Shown here in pieces: positions 23,003-33,498 of a DNA stretch of 64,000 bases; the first letter of the stretch is position 1; every line of letters begins with the position of its first letter. The stretch comes from Proteles cristata cristata (taxonomy: Eukaryota > Chordata > Mammalia > Carnivora > Hyaenidae), in contig JAESUZ010000761.1 in assembly GCA_017311185.1 (NCBI GenBank), positions 877,001 through 941,000 on the forward strand. Reading direction: 5' to 3'. The notes below the pieces were generated by a model. The model was not told the DNA's origin. It ran no database searches and saw only the letters and a program-made list of their open reading frames with translations. The translations under genes and the position numbers were made by a program.

Positions 23003-23192
23003 TTTATTTTATTATTATTTTTAAATGTTTATTTCTTTACTTTGAGGGGGGACAGGCAGCGAGAGAGAAGAGAGAGAATCTCAAACAGCCTCTGTGCTGT
23101 TAGTGCAGAGCCCAACATGGGGTTTGAACTCATGAGCTGTGAGGTCATGGCCTGAGTCAGATGCTTCACCAACTGAGCCACCCAGGTGCTCC
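23003..23192 (-). mobile_element. CAN-type SINE, antisense
   Basis: First of two at one target. CATAGTATTT precedes it (22995-23004) and follows it (23195-23204). Confidence 0.92.
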
Positions 23193-23203
23193 AACATAGT
23201 ATT

Positions 23204-23417
23204 TTTTTTATTTTTAAAAATTTAAGTGTTTATTTTATTTTTGAGAAAGAGAGACAGAGTGCGAGTGGGGGAGGGACAGAGAGAGAGGGAGACAGAGGAT
23301 CCCAAGCCGACTCTAAGCTGTCAGCACAGAGCCCGATGTGGGGCTCAAACTCATGAGTCATGAGATCACGACCTGAGCTTAAATCACTCAACCGACTGAG
23401 CCCCCCAGGAGCCCCCC
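23204..23417 (-). mobile_element. CAN-type SINE, antisense
   Basis: Second at the same target. CATAGTATTT follows again at 23420-23429. Confidence 0.93.
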
Positions 23418-23497
23418 AACATAGTATTTGAGAAGAGAGATAGTGGCTGACAAAAACTTCAGGTGTCCGTCATGGCGGCCAATGTGTACGGACCCTC

Positions 23498-23700
23498 TTA
23501 ATTTAACGTTTATTTATTTATTGAGAGAGGAGAGGGGACAAGCAAGGGGGGTGCGCAGAGAGAGAGGGAGAGAGAGAACCCCAAGCAGGCTCTGTGCTGT
23601 CAGCGCAGAGCCTGACACGGAGCTCGAACTGACAAACTGTGAGATCAGTACCTGAGCTGAAATCAAGTGTGACTCAACTGACTGAGACGCCTCGGCGCCC
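23498..23700 (-). mobile_element. CAN-type SINE, antisense
   Basis: TTTATTTATTGAGAGAGG, AGCGCAGAGCCTGAC, end GAGACGCCTCGGCGCCC. Confidence 0.92.
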
Positions 23701-24081
23701 TGGGGGATCATTTTAATTTGCATTAAAATCTTTTTTAATGCTTTTCTTGGAAAATGGGAACCTGGGCGTAGGCTTACACATAGATCAGCTGTGCGTGGGG
23801 CTGAGGAGGGACTGCTCTCTTTAGACATGGCCTGTGCTCTCCCTGCCCACTGTGCTGCTCACATTTCCTCTCTGGCCTCCGGGAGCACTTTAGCTTTTAT
23901 CCCCAGCATAATTTGATTCTGTACATAAATCTGTTTCTCCCACCAGAATGGAGTCGTCAAAAGCACTGGGGTCAGGTAGCTCTCCCTGTGCTCCCATAAA
24001 CTCCAAGGACAAATGCCTGCCGTTTTTGGTAGTATCGTTCTTTGCTCGTGTGTAAATCCCTCTTTTAAAAAAGATTTAAGG

Positions 24082-24308
24082 AGGCGCCCGGGTGGCTTAG
24101 TCGGTTAAGCGTCCGACTTTCGCTTAGGTCATGATCTCGTGGTTCGTGGGTTCGAGCCCCGCGTCGGGCTCTGTGCTGATTGCCAGCTCAGAGCCTGGAG
24201 CCTGTTTCAGAGTCTGTGACTCCCTCTCTCTCTGACCCTCCCCTGCTCACGCTGTCTCTCTCTCTCTCTCTCCTAGAAATAAATAAAACATTTAAAAAAA
24301 AAAAAAAA
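24082..24308 (+). mobile_element. CAN-type SINE, sense (lineage B)
   Basis: The only sense copy of lineage B. GGCGCCCGGGTGGCTTAGTC head, TTTCGCTTAGGTC, TGATTGCCAGCTC, and TCCTAGAAATAAAT before the tail. Confidence 0.95.
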
Positions 24309-24714
24309 TTTCCCCACTGAACACACAGAGTCTAAATCTGAGCCCCAGACCCAGGTAGTTACAGATTCTCAGGGTGACAGTCCTCTTTATTATTACTGTG
24401 GCCATAATTAAATTTTCCCTCCAGACCCACATGGAAAACAGATGGGTGATCTCACAGGCTCCCTTTTCTGGCAGTACAGGGAAAAAAAATGTTAAAGCCT
24501 TCCCTTGGCCAGGGTGTACAGCAGCTCTGAGGGGGCTGGCTTGAGCTGGGCATCTGAGACTTGGCAAAAGGCGAAGCCTTAACCTCCCATTGCTGGCACC
24601 TGTTAACTTCCCAGATTGGTAGAGGCGTTTATTGATTTGCTCCCTCTGTGGTTGTGGCTCACTCTACCTGTGTGGTATGTTTGCAGGTTCCTTTGGGACT
24701 GCTTACATCAAAAA

Positions 24715-24830
24715 ATTGTTTTTACTATGGGAGTTTTGAAACAGACACAAAAGTAGACAGAATACAAGGCAGTGAACTTCATGTACCCATGATCCAGCTT
24801 CAATATTTTCTCAATCTTCTCTCATTTCTT
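24715..24830 (+). mobile_element. Ancient LINE-like segment (family unsure)
   Basis: ACAAAAGTAGACAGAATAC and TGTACCCATGATCCAGC match the same old repeat as at 11655-11850. Confidence 0.45.
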
Positions 24831-24869
24831 TTTTTCTTCCTTCTGGATTTTTTCTGGTTTAATTAATTA

Positions 24870-25025
24870 TTTTTTTAATGTGTATTAATTTTTGAGAGAG
24901 AGAGTGCATGAGTGGGAGAAGGAGAGAGAGGGACAGTCAAAGCGGGCTCCAAGCTGAGACCACAGAGCCCCATGTGGGGCTCGAACTCAGGGACTGCATC
25001 CAACTTCGGATCAGGTCGTGATCTC
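24870..25025 (-). mobile_element. CAN-type SINE, hybrid orientation
   Basis: Begins as an antisense copy up to GGGGCTCGAACTCAGG. It then reads GCATCCAACTTCGGATCAGG and TCGTGATCTC, which is sense SINE sequence. The junction is near 24990. Confidence 0.75.
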
Positions 25026-25084
25026 TTTCCTTTTATGTACAATATTCAAAGTCAGAAGCAACCGCTAAAGTGATGAGGCTTTAA

Positions 25085-25292
25085 TTTTTTTTAACGTTTA
25101 TTTATTTTTGAGAGACAGAGACAGAGCATGGACAGGGGAAGGGCAGAGAGAGGAGACACAGAATCTGTCTGAAACAGGCTCCAGGCTCCAAGCTGTCAGC
25201 ACAGAGCCTGACGTGGGCTCGAACTCATGAACCGTGAGATCATGACCTGAGCTGAAGTTGGATGCTTAACCAACTGAGCCACCAAGGTGACC
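25085..25292 (-). mobile_element. CAN-type SINE, antisense
   Basis: TTTATTTTTGAGAGACAGAG start, end GAGCCACCAAGGTGACC. Confidence 0.92.
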
Positions 25293-25322
25293 TTGATGAA
25301 GTTTTAAAAATATCATTAGGAA

Positions 25323-25547
25323 TTTTTTTTCTTAAAGTTTTAATTTATTTATTTATTGAGAGAGAGAGAGAGAGAGCATGCACACGCAGAAGTGGGGGAG
25401 GGGCAGAGAGAGAGAGGAAGAGAGAGAGGATCCCAAGCAGGCTCCATGCAAAGCCTGATGCAGGGCACAAACCCATGAACCTCGAGATAACGGCCTGAGC
25501 CAAAATCAAGGTTGGAGTCTTAACCAGCTGAGCCATGCAGGTGCACC
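25323..25547 (-). mobile_element. CAN-type SINE, antisense, eroded
   Basis: (GA)n tract, TCCCAAGCAGGCTCCATG, end GAGCCATGCAGGTGCACC. Confidence 0.9.
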
Positions 25548-25980
25548 TCATTAAGAATCTTTGATTCAAACATCTGTAGATGCATTGCAGCCTGTTAAAG
25601 TAATTATTTGGTTTGTTAATCACCAACGCCATCTCAGGGGTCCACTGAGATGGGCTCCGTGTCTTCTGTCTTTCCAGGTAGAAACCACACAATATTTAAG
25701 TATAAGCCCATGTTTGTGTTGCACTGGGGTCGTCTTTAGGCAGACATCTTTGTCTTAGCTTTCCTTCCCTATACGAGGACGTTGGACAAGATGAGCTCTG
25801 TTCTTGTTCTAAACTCTACTTTCTACAGCATTTTCACATGTAGTTTACTCATCGGGCTCTCCCAGCATTGTGGCCCAATGCAGTTGTGAACATCTTCATT
25901 TCACAAACATAGAAACTGCCCCCCGAGTGATAATATTTTTCCAGTCCCCCATACTGCATTTCCCCCACTAGACTTCAAGC

Positions 25981-26157
25981 TTTTTTTTTTTTTAATTTCT
26001 AGGAGAGAGAGAGAGACAGTGTGAGCAGGGGAGGGTCAGAGAGAGAGGGAGTCACAGATTGAAACAGGCTCCAGGCTCTGAGCCGGCAGTCAGCACAGAG
26101 CCCGACACGGGGCCTGAACCCACGAACCGCGAGATCATGACCCAAGCGAAAGTCGGG
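25981..26157 (-). mobile_element. CAN-type SINE, antisense (lineage B), truncated
   Basis: TTTCTAGGAGAG and GGCAGTCAGCAC present. The copy stops at GCGAAAGTCGGG, lacking the last 40 or so bases, and runs straight into a MER5A. Confidence 0.9.
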
Positions 26158-26370
26158 GTTCCCAGTCAGGGATATTTTGTAGCCCAGGGGACTTGTGACA
26201 CATCTGGAGGTATTTTTAATTGTCACACATGGGAGAGGCGCTACTGGCATCTAGTTAAGAGAGGCCAGGGATGTTGCTAAACATCTTATGACGCACTGGA
26301 GAGCACCCCCCCCCAATGTCAATGTCATCCAGCCCCAAGTGCCAATATACCAGAGCTGAGAACCCCTGAC
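26158..26370 (+). mobile_element. MER5A (hAT-Charlie nonautonomous DNA transposon)
   Basis: CCCAGGGGACTTG, CATCTGGAGGTATTTTTAATTG, GGCGCTACTGGCATCTAG, CAGGGATGTTGCTAAACATC and GCTGAGAACCCCTG in MER5A order. Confidence 0.88.
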
Positions 26371-27800
26371 TTGAAGCAATCCATAGAGATAGAGTCATAT
26401 GCCTTTTCATCCAATGTTTATTCAATGAAAGGAGGTACAAAAATGTACACATCTGAGAACTCAAGCACGCACGAAATGGAATGGTGGACAGTCTGTTCTT
26501 AGCATATCCACAGAGCATAGCCATTTGATGTTCTCTTACGTTTCCCCTTCAGTCTTATTTCTGGCTCCTACTTTGCCCCTGGAGACTGTTCTATTAATGG
26601 CCCAAGGGAAGATTAATGGACAACTTTTACTGCTTTCAGGCAAATAGGAAAACTTTGTGCCTTGATTCTTTTTCCCCCTTACCTTGGGAAATAAACATCA
26701 AAATCAAATTTTATCCCAAATAGCAATCAGCTCTTTTGGTCCCGTTTCTTTACCATTTCGATCGATTGAGTGGATGTTTTCAATAAGCTGAGCATTATCT
26801 TTAAAAATCATGAAAACGACTGCATTCTTCTGCTCATGGCTTCTCCCGTATCCCCTTTCCTGCTGCATCTGTACTGGTTTAAAATAACCTACTTGGTGCT
26901 GAAATGAAAGTACTGTGGGCAAATGCAAGAATGGCATGCCCTTTACTAACTGAAAGTCAGTTTGTGGGCTAGTAGGTTGCATCTGATTTTTTAAAAGACA
27001 ACTAATTCGTCAGAAGCAAAAATGCAGCATTTTATTTTATTTTATCTTATTGGCTCAATTTTTCAAGTTTAGGTTAGGCCGATGCATTTATTCTCTTGCC
27101 TTTTTCAAGTATTCACACCCCTTCCCTTATAAACACATGTTTATAGTTTATCATAGTTGCTACCACATTGTTACATTATCTTCCTCTCTTTTGTGATTTG
27201 TTAAAGTGGATGCTAATGATTTTTCTAGACTGGACAAAATCGCCAAGATGCTTTCTAAAATAAGACATCTGAACAGAAATATTAGGAATGTTCTCAGGTT
27301 TAAAGTTTCTATGCGTCTCTCACATTTTATATGCTACTGAGCCCTGCGATCCCTGAGAAGCATGCTGTGTTATTGATACTGGGTTTTTCTGAGAAGGCTT
27401 CAGCTCAGAAAAGATCATGCCACAACTTCTGCTTCTTAAATTATATTGGAGCTGCTTTATTTTGTTATATATCTTTCATTAGTATGCTTTTAAGTAACCT
27501 AAACTTAAAAAAATCTATTTGAGTTTCTAAATACTATTGACTATTATCTTTCCCACATCCTTTAAATTACAGTTAATAAATTCCAGTGCGGAGTTTTAAT
27601 GCACAGGGTAGGGACTGGAGATGGAGGAAAGGAGGAGACGCCTGTTTATATCATGCCGTGGAGAATTAGATTTATAGTTCTGGATTGGGGAGGGACAGAA
27701 AAACAGTCTCTTTTTATGTAAAAGGGACAGTTTTTTAAAGGAAAATGGTAAATACCAAACTTAGGCTGATCTCCAAGGATGACCGTTTCTTTTCTTTCTT
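26371..27800. other. No gene seen; AT-rich intergenic tract
   Basis: 1.4 kb without SINE. Open frames are short and unrecognised. Confidence 0.4.
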
Positions 27801-27807
27801 TAAAGGC

Positions 27808-27992
27808 ATTTTTAAAAATGTTTATTTATTTTTGAGAGGGGGGAAGGGCAGAGAGAGGGGGACAGAGGATCCGAAGTGGACTCTGATATGGCATGTAAGT
27901 AGAGCCCGACGCGGGGCTTGAACTCACGAACTGCGAGATCATGACCTGAGCAGGAGTTGGACGCTTAACCGACTGAGCCACCCAGGTGCCCC
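27808..27992 (-). mobile_element. CAN-type SINE, antisense
   Basis: Flanked by CAAGGATGACCGTTTCTT and CAAGGATGACTGTTTCTT, a long target duplication with one change. Confidence 0.94.
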
Positions 27993-28087
27993 AAGGATGA
28001 CTGTTTCTTGCTTTTTGATGGAGCTGACATTGGATGGCCAGGTTCTATCGTCAGAGTCCCCACTGCCCAAGAAAATGGGTCTTTCTT

Positions 28088-28160
28088 CCTCTATGGCAGG
28101 ATTTGTCACCGTTGGCACTATTGACATTTGGGGCAGGATAACTCTTTGTTGGAGGTAATA
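28088..28160 (-). mobile_element. MER5-type fragment, antisense
   Basis: GGCACTATTGACATTTGGGGC and ATAACTCTTTGTTGG are the antisense end of a MER5-like element. Confidence 0.65.
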
Positions 28161-28789
28161 GCCTCCGTACCCAATCCAACCATTGTAACGTTCCAACTGG
28201 CCCCTGGGGAGCAAAGTTAATCTTGGTGGAGGATCATTGATATAAGGTGGAAAAGGTACAGTCCTGGCGTTGGCCTGAATGTCTAACAGGGCCACTGGGA
28301 GCTGAGGATGTTTTGTCACACGCTAGCCTGGGGGATCATTGGTTTCTATCGGCGTGGCATCCATCTGACCGCCTTCCTCCTGTGTGCAGTTCGGTTCTTC
28401 CCTGAGGTGTCAGGTGCTGGGCCATCTTGCTGATCTTCCCCTGGGGCCTTCCCTCACTGGCGAGCTTTGATCTGACAGCCGCACAACAAGGAAGCTAATG
28501 GACAGCTTTGTCAATGAGCCAAGGACTTTGGACATGTCTCTTGTCCACTCTGGGTCTGACTCTCCCCCTGCAGGATTATTGGGTTTGGCTTAATCGCCAT
28601 TCCCAATGTCGTATTCCATGTAAGCTGACCATGGAAGGGGCTTTGTAGGAGGTAAATGGTCCTGCAGTCACACTGGTTTGGGGAATGCTATGTCCTGCAG
28701 CATCTGCTTAGAGATTCATAACATGCATAAGCACGTGAGAGACTTTCTAGAATTCTCTGCACTCAGATATTCGTGTGGCTCATTCCCCA

Positions 28790-29035
28790 CTTGTCTTCAA
28801 CGTTACTTCCCCAGAGACCTTTCCTGTCTTCAGATGGGCGATCCTCTATCCATCTTTCTGCACAGGGCTTCTCATTTTCTGACATTACAGCTCATATTCA
28901 TTTATTTGTTCATCATTCGTCCCCTTCCACCCAGAACACAGCCTCTGTGTCAGCAGGGTCTTGGTCTGTGTGTCTGAAGCTTATCCCTAGCACGTGGCCC
29001 ATAATAGATGCTGAGTAAAACTGTGTGGAATGAAT
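28790..29035 (+). mobile_element. L2 3' end
   Basis: CCCAGAGACCTTTCCTG, CACGTGGCCCATAATAGATG and TGGAATGAAT follow the L2 terminal order. Confidence 0.65.
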
Positions 29036-29619
29036 AGCCTTGATCTCATTTGTGGATTCCCAAGTGAATTTAATCAGGGACTTTTTTATTTGCTTCCACT
29101 GATTAGAATCCGGGGGGAGAGCTTGAGGCATCACCAGGGGAGAAGGGCTCTAAATCCTGGTGACCATGGCCCTCCTGGCATTCACTTCCTTAGTGTGAGC
29201 CACTCAGTGCTGAATGTACTTGGCAAGCTGGTATTAGGCTGGGAAGCAAACAGAATGGACTGACTTGTGCACTGTCCATGATGGGAGTTGCTGTCTGGTG
29301 AACTGAGGGAGAGAGCAACCTCTGGGCTCAAGTATCTGCTTGCGGCTCCCCTTGGTCAGAGCTGTAGCCCATCTGAGAGAAGTGAAAATAAAAATGGAGC
29401 ATAGGCGGAGTGTCCGCTATGTACCTGGCACTGTCTACGATGCAAAGGCAGTGTCAGCCTTCAAGGACTTTGGCCAAGTTTAGGCTCAGAGCTCAAAGAG
29501 GGAATTTTTGGGAGATCACGGCATCTTTAATGAAAGGAACCCAAGGGCTGGCCTGGGCTTCCCAAGGGACAAGGACCAAGGGAAAAAAGTCATAAGAAGA
29601 CAGCTATCTCTGAGATCTT

Positions 29620-29837
29620 TTCTTTTAATGCTTATTTATGTATTTTTGAGAGAGAGAGAGAGCGCGCGCAAGCACAAGCAGGGGAGGGGCAGAGAGACAG
29701 AAGGAGACACAGAATCTGTCTGAAGCAGGCTCCAGGCTCCAAGCTGTCAGCACAGAGTCTGATGTGGGGCTCCAACTCATGAACCATGAGATCATGACCT
29801 GAGCCGAAGTCAGACGCTTAACTGACTGAGCCACCCA
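29620..29837 (-). mobile_element. CAN-type SINE, antisense
   Basis: CTATCTCTGAGATCTT before and CTATCTCTGTGATCTT after. The very end (GGCGCCCC) is replaced by AATAAGATC. Confidence 0.92.
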
Positions 29838-30009
29838 ATAAGATCACCCCTATCTCTGTGATCTTATTGTTCAAGTCTGCCTCTTCCTGCTTCCCTTGCT
29901 TCACCACCTGTGGCCCACCACGATGGCCCCTAAATGGCTCCCAAATCCCTGACACCCCATCACCCAACAGCCTCTCCATCCATTGCAGGACCAACCACTT
30001 CCTGGAAGA

Positions 30010-30240
30010 AAAGTATCTAGCACAGCTCAGCTTCTGATTGGTTCTCCTGGGTCAGGTGGACACATACCCCAGGTCCAATCAGCTGTGGCCTGAGGGACTG
30101 CTGCTGAGGGGTCACCAACATGGCTGCTGAGAGTCCTCCTTTTGGGTGGGAGGCTAGATGGGAATTGGCTCTGCTCTTTCTTGGCCCTGGGGCTTTTTTA
30201 GGCCCAAGAACAAGTGTGTGGCTTCTTGAATTTTCTCCCA
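30010..30240 (-). mobile_element. CCAAT-containing old repeat (family unsure), antisense
   Basis: CTGATTGGTTCTCCTGGG and GGTCCAATCAGCTG resemble the repeat at 54630-54990 in the other orientation. Confidence 0.4.
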
Positions 30241-30316
30241 TATCTCTGTCCTTTTATATTTAAGAATAGAAAGAGGATGACGAGGAAAGGGTTGGGAACC
30301 TTAATCTGGTTTTTAC

Positions 30317-30548
30317 TTTTTTTTTTTTTTTTAGCTTTTCTAAAAATGTTTTTTATTTATTTTTTGAGAGAGACAGGGTGAGCAGGGGAGGGACAGAGAC
30401 AGAGAGGGAGAGACAGAATCTGAAACAGGCTCCAGGCTCTGAGCCGTCAACACAGAGCCCGACGAGGGGGCTTGAACCAACGAACTGCAGGATCACGACT
30501 TGAGCCATAGTCAGACACTCAACCGACTGAGCCACCTAGGCGTGCCCC
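30317..30548 (-). mobile_element. CAN-type SINE, antisense
   Basis: T-rich start, GAGCAGGGGAGGGACAG, end GAGCCACCTAGGCGTGCCCC. Confidence 0.93.
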
Positions 30549-30789
30549 TCCCTTTTTTTTTTTTTTTAAATACTCACAAGAGAGCCCTGATAGGTTTGGA
30601 CCCATGAGCAAACAGGATGAGTGTGTGCCTAGGGACATTTTGAGGTGAAGGTGGTCCCCACTTAATTTTGTGGGTAATTTTTCACCTGTCTAGTACTGTT
30701 CAGGTCTCCGCCCAATAGCCAATGTTCCCAGATAATATTCCCTCCGCCTTCCTTGTAGACAGAGGTGAACCTATGCTCTACATGTTACA

Positions 30790-31135
30790 TGTGATGGGTA
30801 ACAAATGCCCACAGACGTGGTGGCCTAAAGCCAGCCTCAGCCAGGCCACAAAGTGGCAGCAACCTTGGATGCCTGGGGGAGAATACCCTCACCTCCTCCA
30901 GCTCCGATGGCTGCTGGCGGCCTATGGAGGCTCATCTCTGCCTCCGTGCTCACACGGCCTCCTCCTCCCTGTGCAATGTCCCCTGTCTCTCATTTGTGAG
31001 TGCCCTTGAGGATGGCATTTCGGGTCCAGCCAGATGTCCAGGATAACCTCCTCATCTCCAAAGCCTTAATGTAATCACACCTGCAAAAACTTAAACTTGT
31101 GAGGTTACGTTCTCAGATCCTCAGAATCAGGTACT
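30790..31135 (-). mobile_element. MLT1-type LTR (ERVL-MaLR), antisense
   Basis: GGTAACAAATGCCCACAG, CCTCCGTGCTCACACGGCC, TCCAGGATAACCTCCTCATC and CCTTAATGTAATCACACC in antisense LTR order. No coding content. Confidence 0.75.
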
Positions 31136-31139
31136 GATA

Positions 31140-32055
31140 CCTTTCTGCATCACCAGTCAGCGCATCACAAGCCCCAAAGCTTTCTCCCCCCACCGCCCCA
31201 CCCCCCCCAGGAGGGTCTAGGCCGGGCAAGTGCCCTGCCTGATAATCTACCAGGGCCCAGATTGAGGGCCCTAATAGAAAGTCCTTGCTTAGCTCATTTG
31301 CTGCTCTTCTTTTCTTTGTCTTCCTCTCAAGAGGAAGCGTAAAGTGTAAGGGAAGAAGAGGTCCAGCCGACGAATACGAGGAGAGCCCCAGTCTGGCTCA
31401 GCAGGGGGCTGGGACCAGGCCGGGCCTCTGGTGTCTTAGCCACCAAGAGGGCCCTTAGAACAGGAAAGTGAAAGGTTAGGATTTAGGCCCTCTTGCTAAT
31501 CCCAAGATAAGGAGGTGATTCACTTCCTATCTGCTGCCTCTTCCCTACTTAGGGGCTTTTAGGAAACCCCCAGGGCCTCAGAATTTACCCTTGGAACATG
31601 CAGAATTCATTCTTGTCCTAGCCAGGCAGACCCCACTTCAGGCTCACAATACCAGGAAGGCGCCTCCGGGCTCAGGCGTGTCTTCCCAGGCGCCCACTCC
31701 ACGGTCAAGACCATGACCCCAGATGGTGCTGTTCCTCTCCACTGTTCGGCCTCAGCAGTCTGCAGCCCCTGTGGACATTCCTATTCGTTGAACTGCTTTC
31801 CTGGGCTCCACAGGTAGGCACTCGGCCCTCTCCGTGAGGACACGCTCACCCGGCCTGTGAGAGTGTACAGCCCAGGGGCTCCATCCGGGCCGGGCCTCAG
31901 GAGGGGGGGCGTGGGAAGGGGCTTAGATAGATAGGGGCTGCTGTCTAGACAGCCACAATGTTCTGTCAGGCGTGTGGGTTGACGGGGCAGCCCCAGCTCT
32001 TGGGAAGCACAGGTCCTCATTCAAAGTCTGAAAAAGCTCTTTACACTGAGTGGCA
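31140..32055. other. No gene seen between MLT1 and the TMEM51 3' side
   Basis: Single-copy-looking, with a C-rich run near 31190-31210. No exon is recognised. Confidence 0.4.
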
Positions 32056-32059
32056 CAGT

Positions 32060-32260
32060 ACAGCGTTTAAAGAACTCAGCACTGGAGCCAGTCGGCTTGG
32101 GTTCCAACTGCTACTTGCTAGCGATGGGACATTGGGCACTTTAAAAAGGCCCCTGTGAGTTAACCTACAAAGTGATAGGGACGCCAGGGTACAAAGGAAA
32201 CGGGATAACGTACGTGAAATACTTAGCATGGCGCCTCGTAGTACGAAGTGTTGTGTGCAT
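32060..32260 (+). mobile_element. MIR
   Basis: GTTTAAAGAACTCAGCACTGG, GGAGCCAGTCGGCTTGGGTTC and GCATGGCGCCTCGTAGTACG in full MIR order, just past the TMEM51 poly(A) site. Confidence 0.85.
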
Positions 32261-32339
32261 ATTAGCAATTCTACGATGAGCAGTGTTTCTCTCTAAGCAA
32301 GTCAGCGTTGGAACAGCTACTTCAGGAATTCAGCGCCTG

Positions 32340-33089
32340 AGCGTCCTCCATATAAAATATTTTATTATAAAAAGCTTAGTTGCACGGCACTTTAGAAGGA
32401 ACAGAGTTTCACAGCATGCTTCCCTTTTTCGCCCTTACACAGGCGAGACTAGGAAAGTTAGCCAGGAAAGACTCTGGTCTTATGCATCCCCGGGCCCTGG
32501 ACCCTCAGAGAGCGGATGGCTTCGGGGGCTCGAGACAGCCCCACCTGTGCCTCGCTCCTCCCCTCCCCCTCCCCAAATCATTCAGCCTCTTCTCTTCATT
32601 CACGAAACGGGCCCGTGTCCTTTCTATAAGGCTGAGTCACATCTCCTGGCCACAGCTCAGGACTCTGGTGAGGAAAGCAAAGGCATAACTCATTTTCTCT
32701 TTGAAAGAAAACAGTCCTAGTGGAAGCAAAACAAAAATCATGACCTAATCCAGCTGCTAGGGGTCCCTCTCCTGATCAGAAAGAGAAGCGTTGTCGCCAA
32801 CAGCTCTGAGTCGGGAAGAACCACAGGGAAGGTGTCTACGCGGCGGCTCCCCCCTCCAACGGGTCCACATCCCGAGGTCCGAGGCGGCAGCTCGTTCAGA
32901 TGCACCTGCTACGTGAGGTTCTGCGGATGCCAGTCATCCCCTGGTCCCGGGACCCCCGACCCCCCACCCCCAGCCACATCGATCTCTGTGCATCTGGCCC
33001 CTCTGCTTCTCAACGGCAGCTGAAGTGGCTTCCCTGGGGTTCCGTGGTGTGGAGGGTGAGCCACCGGAGGGACACACCGAGTGGGGCTG
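32340..33089 (-). other. TMEM51: TMEM51 3' UTR (probable extent)
   Basis: This is sequence downstream of the TMEM51 stop, about 750 bases, free of SINE insertions although the surroundings are full of them. The lower end is set by the AATAAA signal on the minus strand at 32366-32361. The cleavage point is inferred. Confidence 0.55.
32361..32366 (-). terminator. TMEM51: Probable TMEM51 poly(A) signal AATAAA
   Basis: The minus strand reads ATAATAAAATAT here, the first canonical AATAAA I found downstream of the stop codon. It lies about 725 bases past the stop and outside any recognised repeat; cleavage would fall near 32340. Confidence 0.5.
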
Positions 33090-33498
33090 TCAGTCAGGCG
33101 GCCGGGCGTCCGAAGGCTTCTCCTGGACTTCGTCGTACTGTGGCGGGGGAGTCAAAGGCTCGATGGAGGGAGGAGGGACATTTTTGTCCGGGAGGTTGAT
33201 CCTGAAGTCTTTGAGGTGAAGCTTTTCTGATTTAATCCTTCGGACTTTCAGCGGCTTCAGGCGTTTGGCCAACTTGGAGTTCTGCCTGTCGGGCGGGTTC
33301 CCCGGGCTGGTCTCTGTGCTGGCCCTGGCTGCTGTGGGGCTCGACTCGTCAAGCCCCGTCAAGGACTCATAGGAGGGGAGAGAGACGCTCATCCTCGGGT
33401 TCTGGTCCAGTTCCCGCGCTTCTGAGTACTCTGTGTTCATCACTTCCTCGTAGCTGGGGACATAGTACCTTGAGGAGGCGTCCTCCTCCTCCTCCTGG
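33090..33498 (-). CDS. TMEM51: TMEM51 last coding exon (cytoplasmic tail)
   Basis: The acceptor reads TTGTTACCCTGCAG|CCAGGAG on the minus strand, and the exon starts at 33498. Its first base completes Ser114. It codes residues 115-249, beginning with Gln and a run of Glu and ending ARPPD then TGA at 33092-33090. The 409 coding bases restore the frame exactly after the 341 bases of the upstream exon. The intron between them is 1351 bases. Confidence 0.93.
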
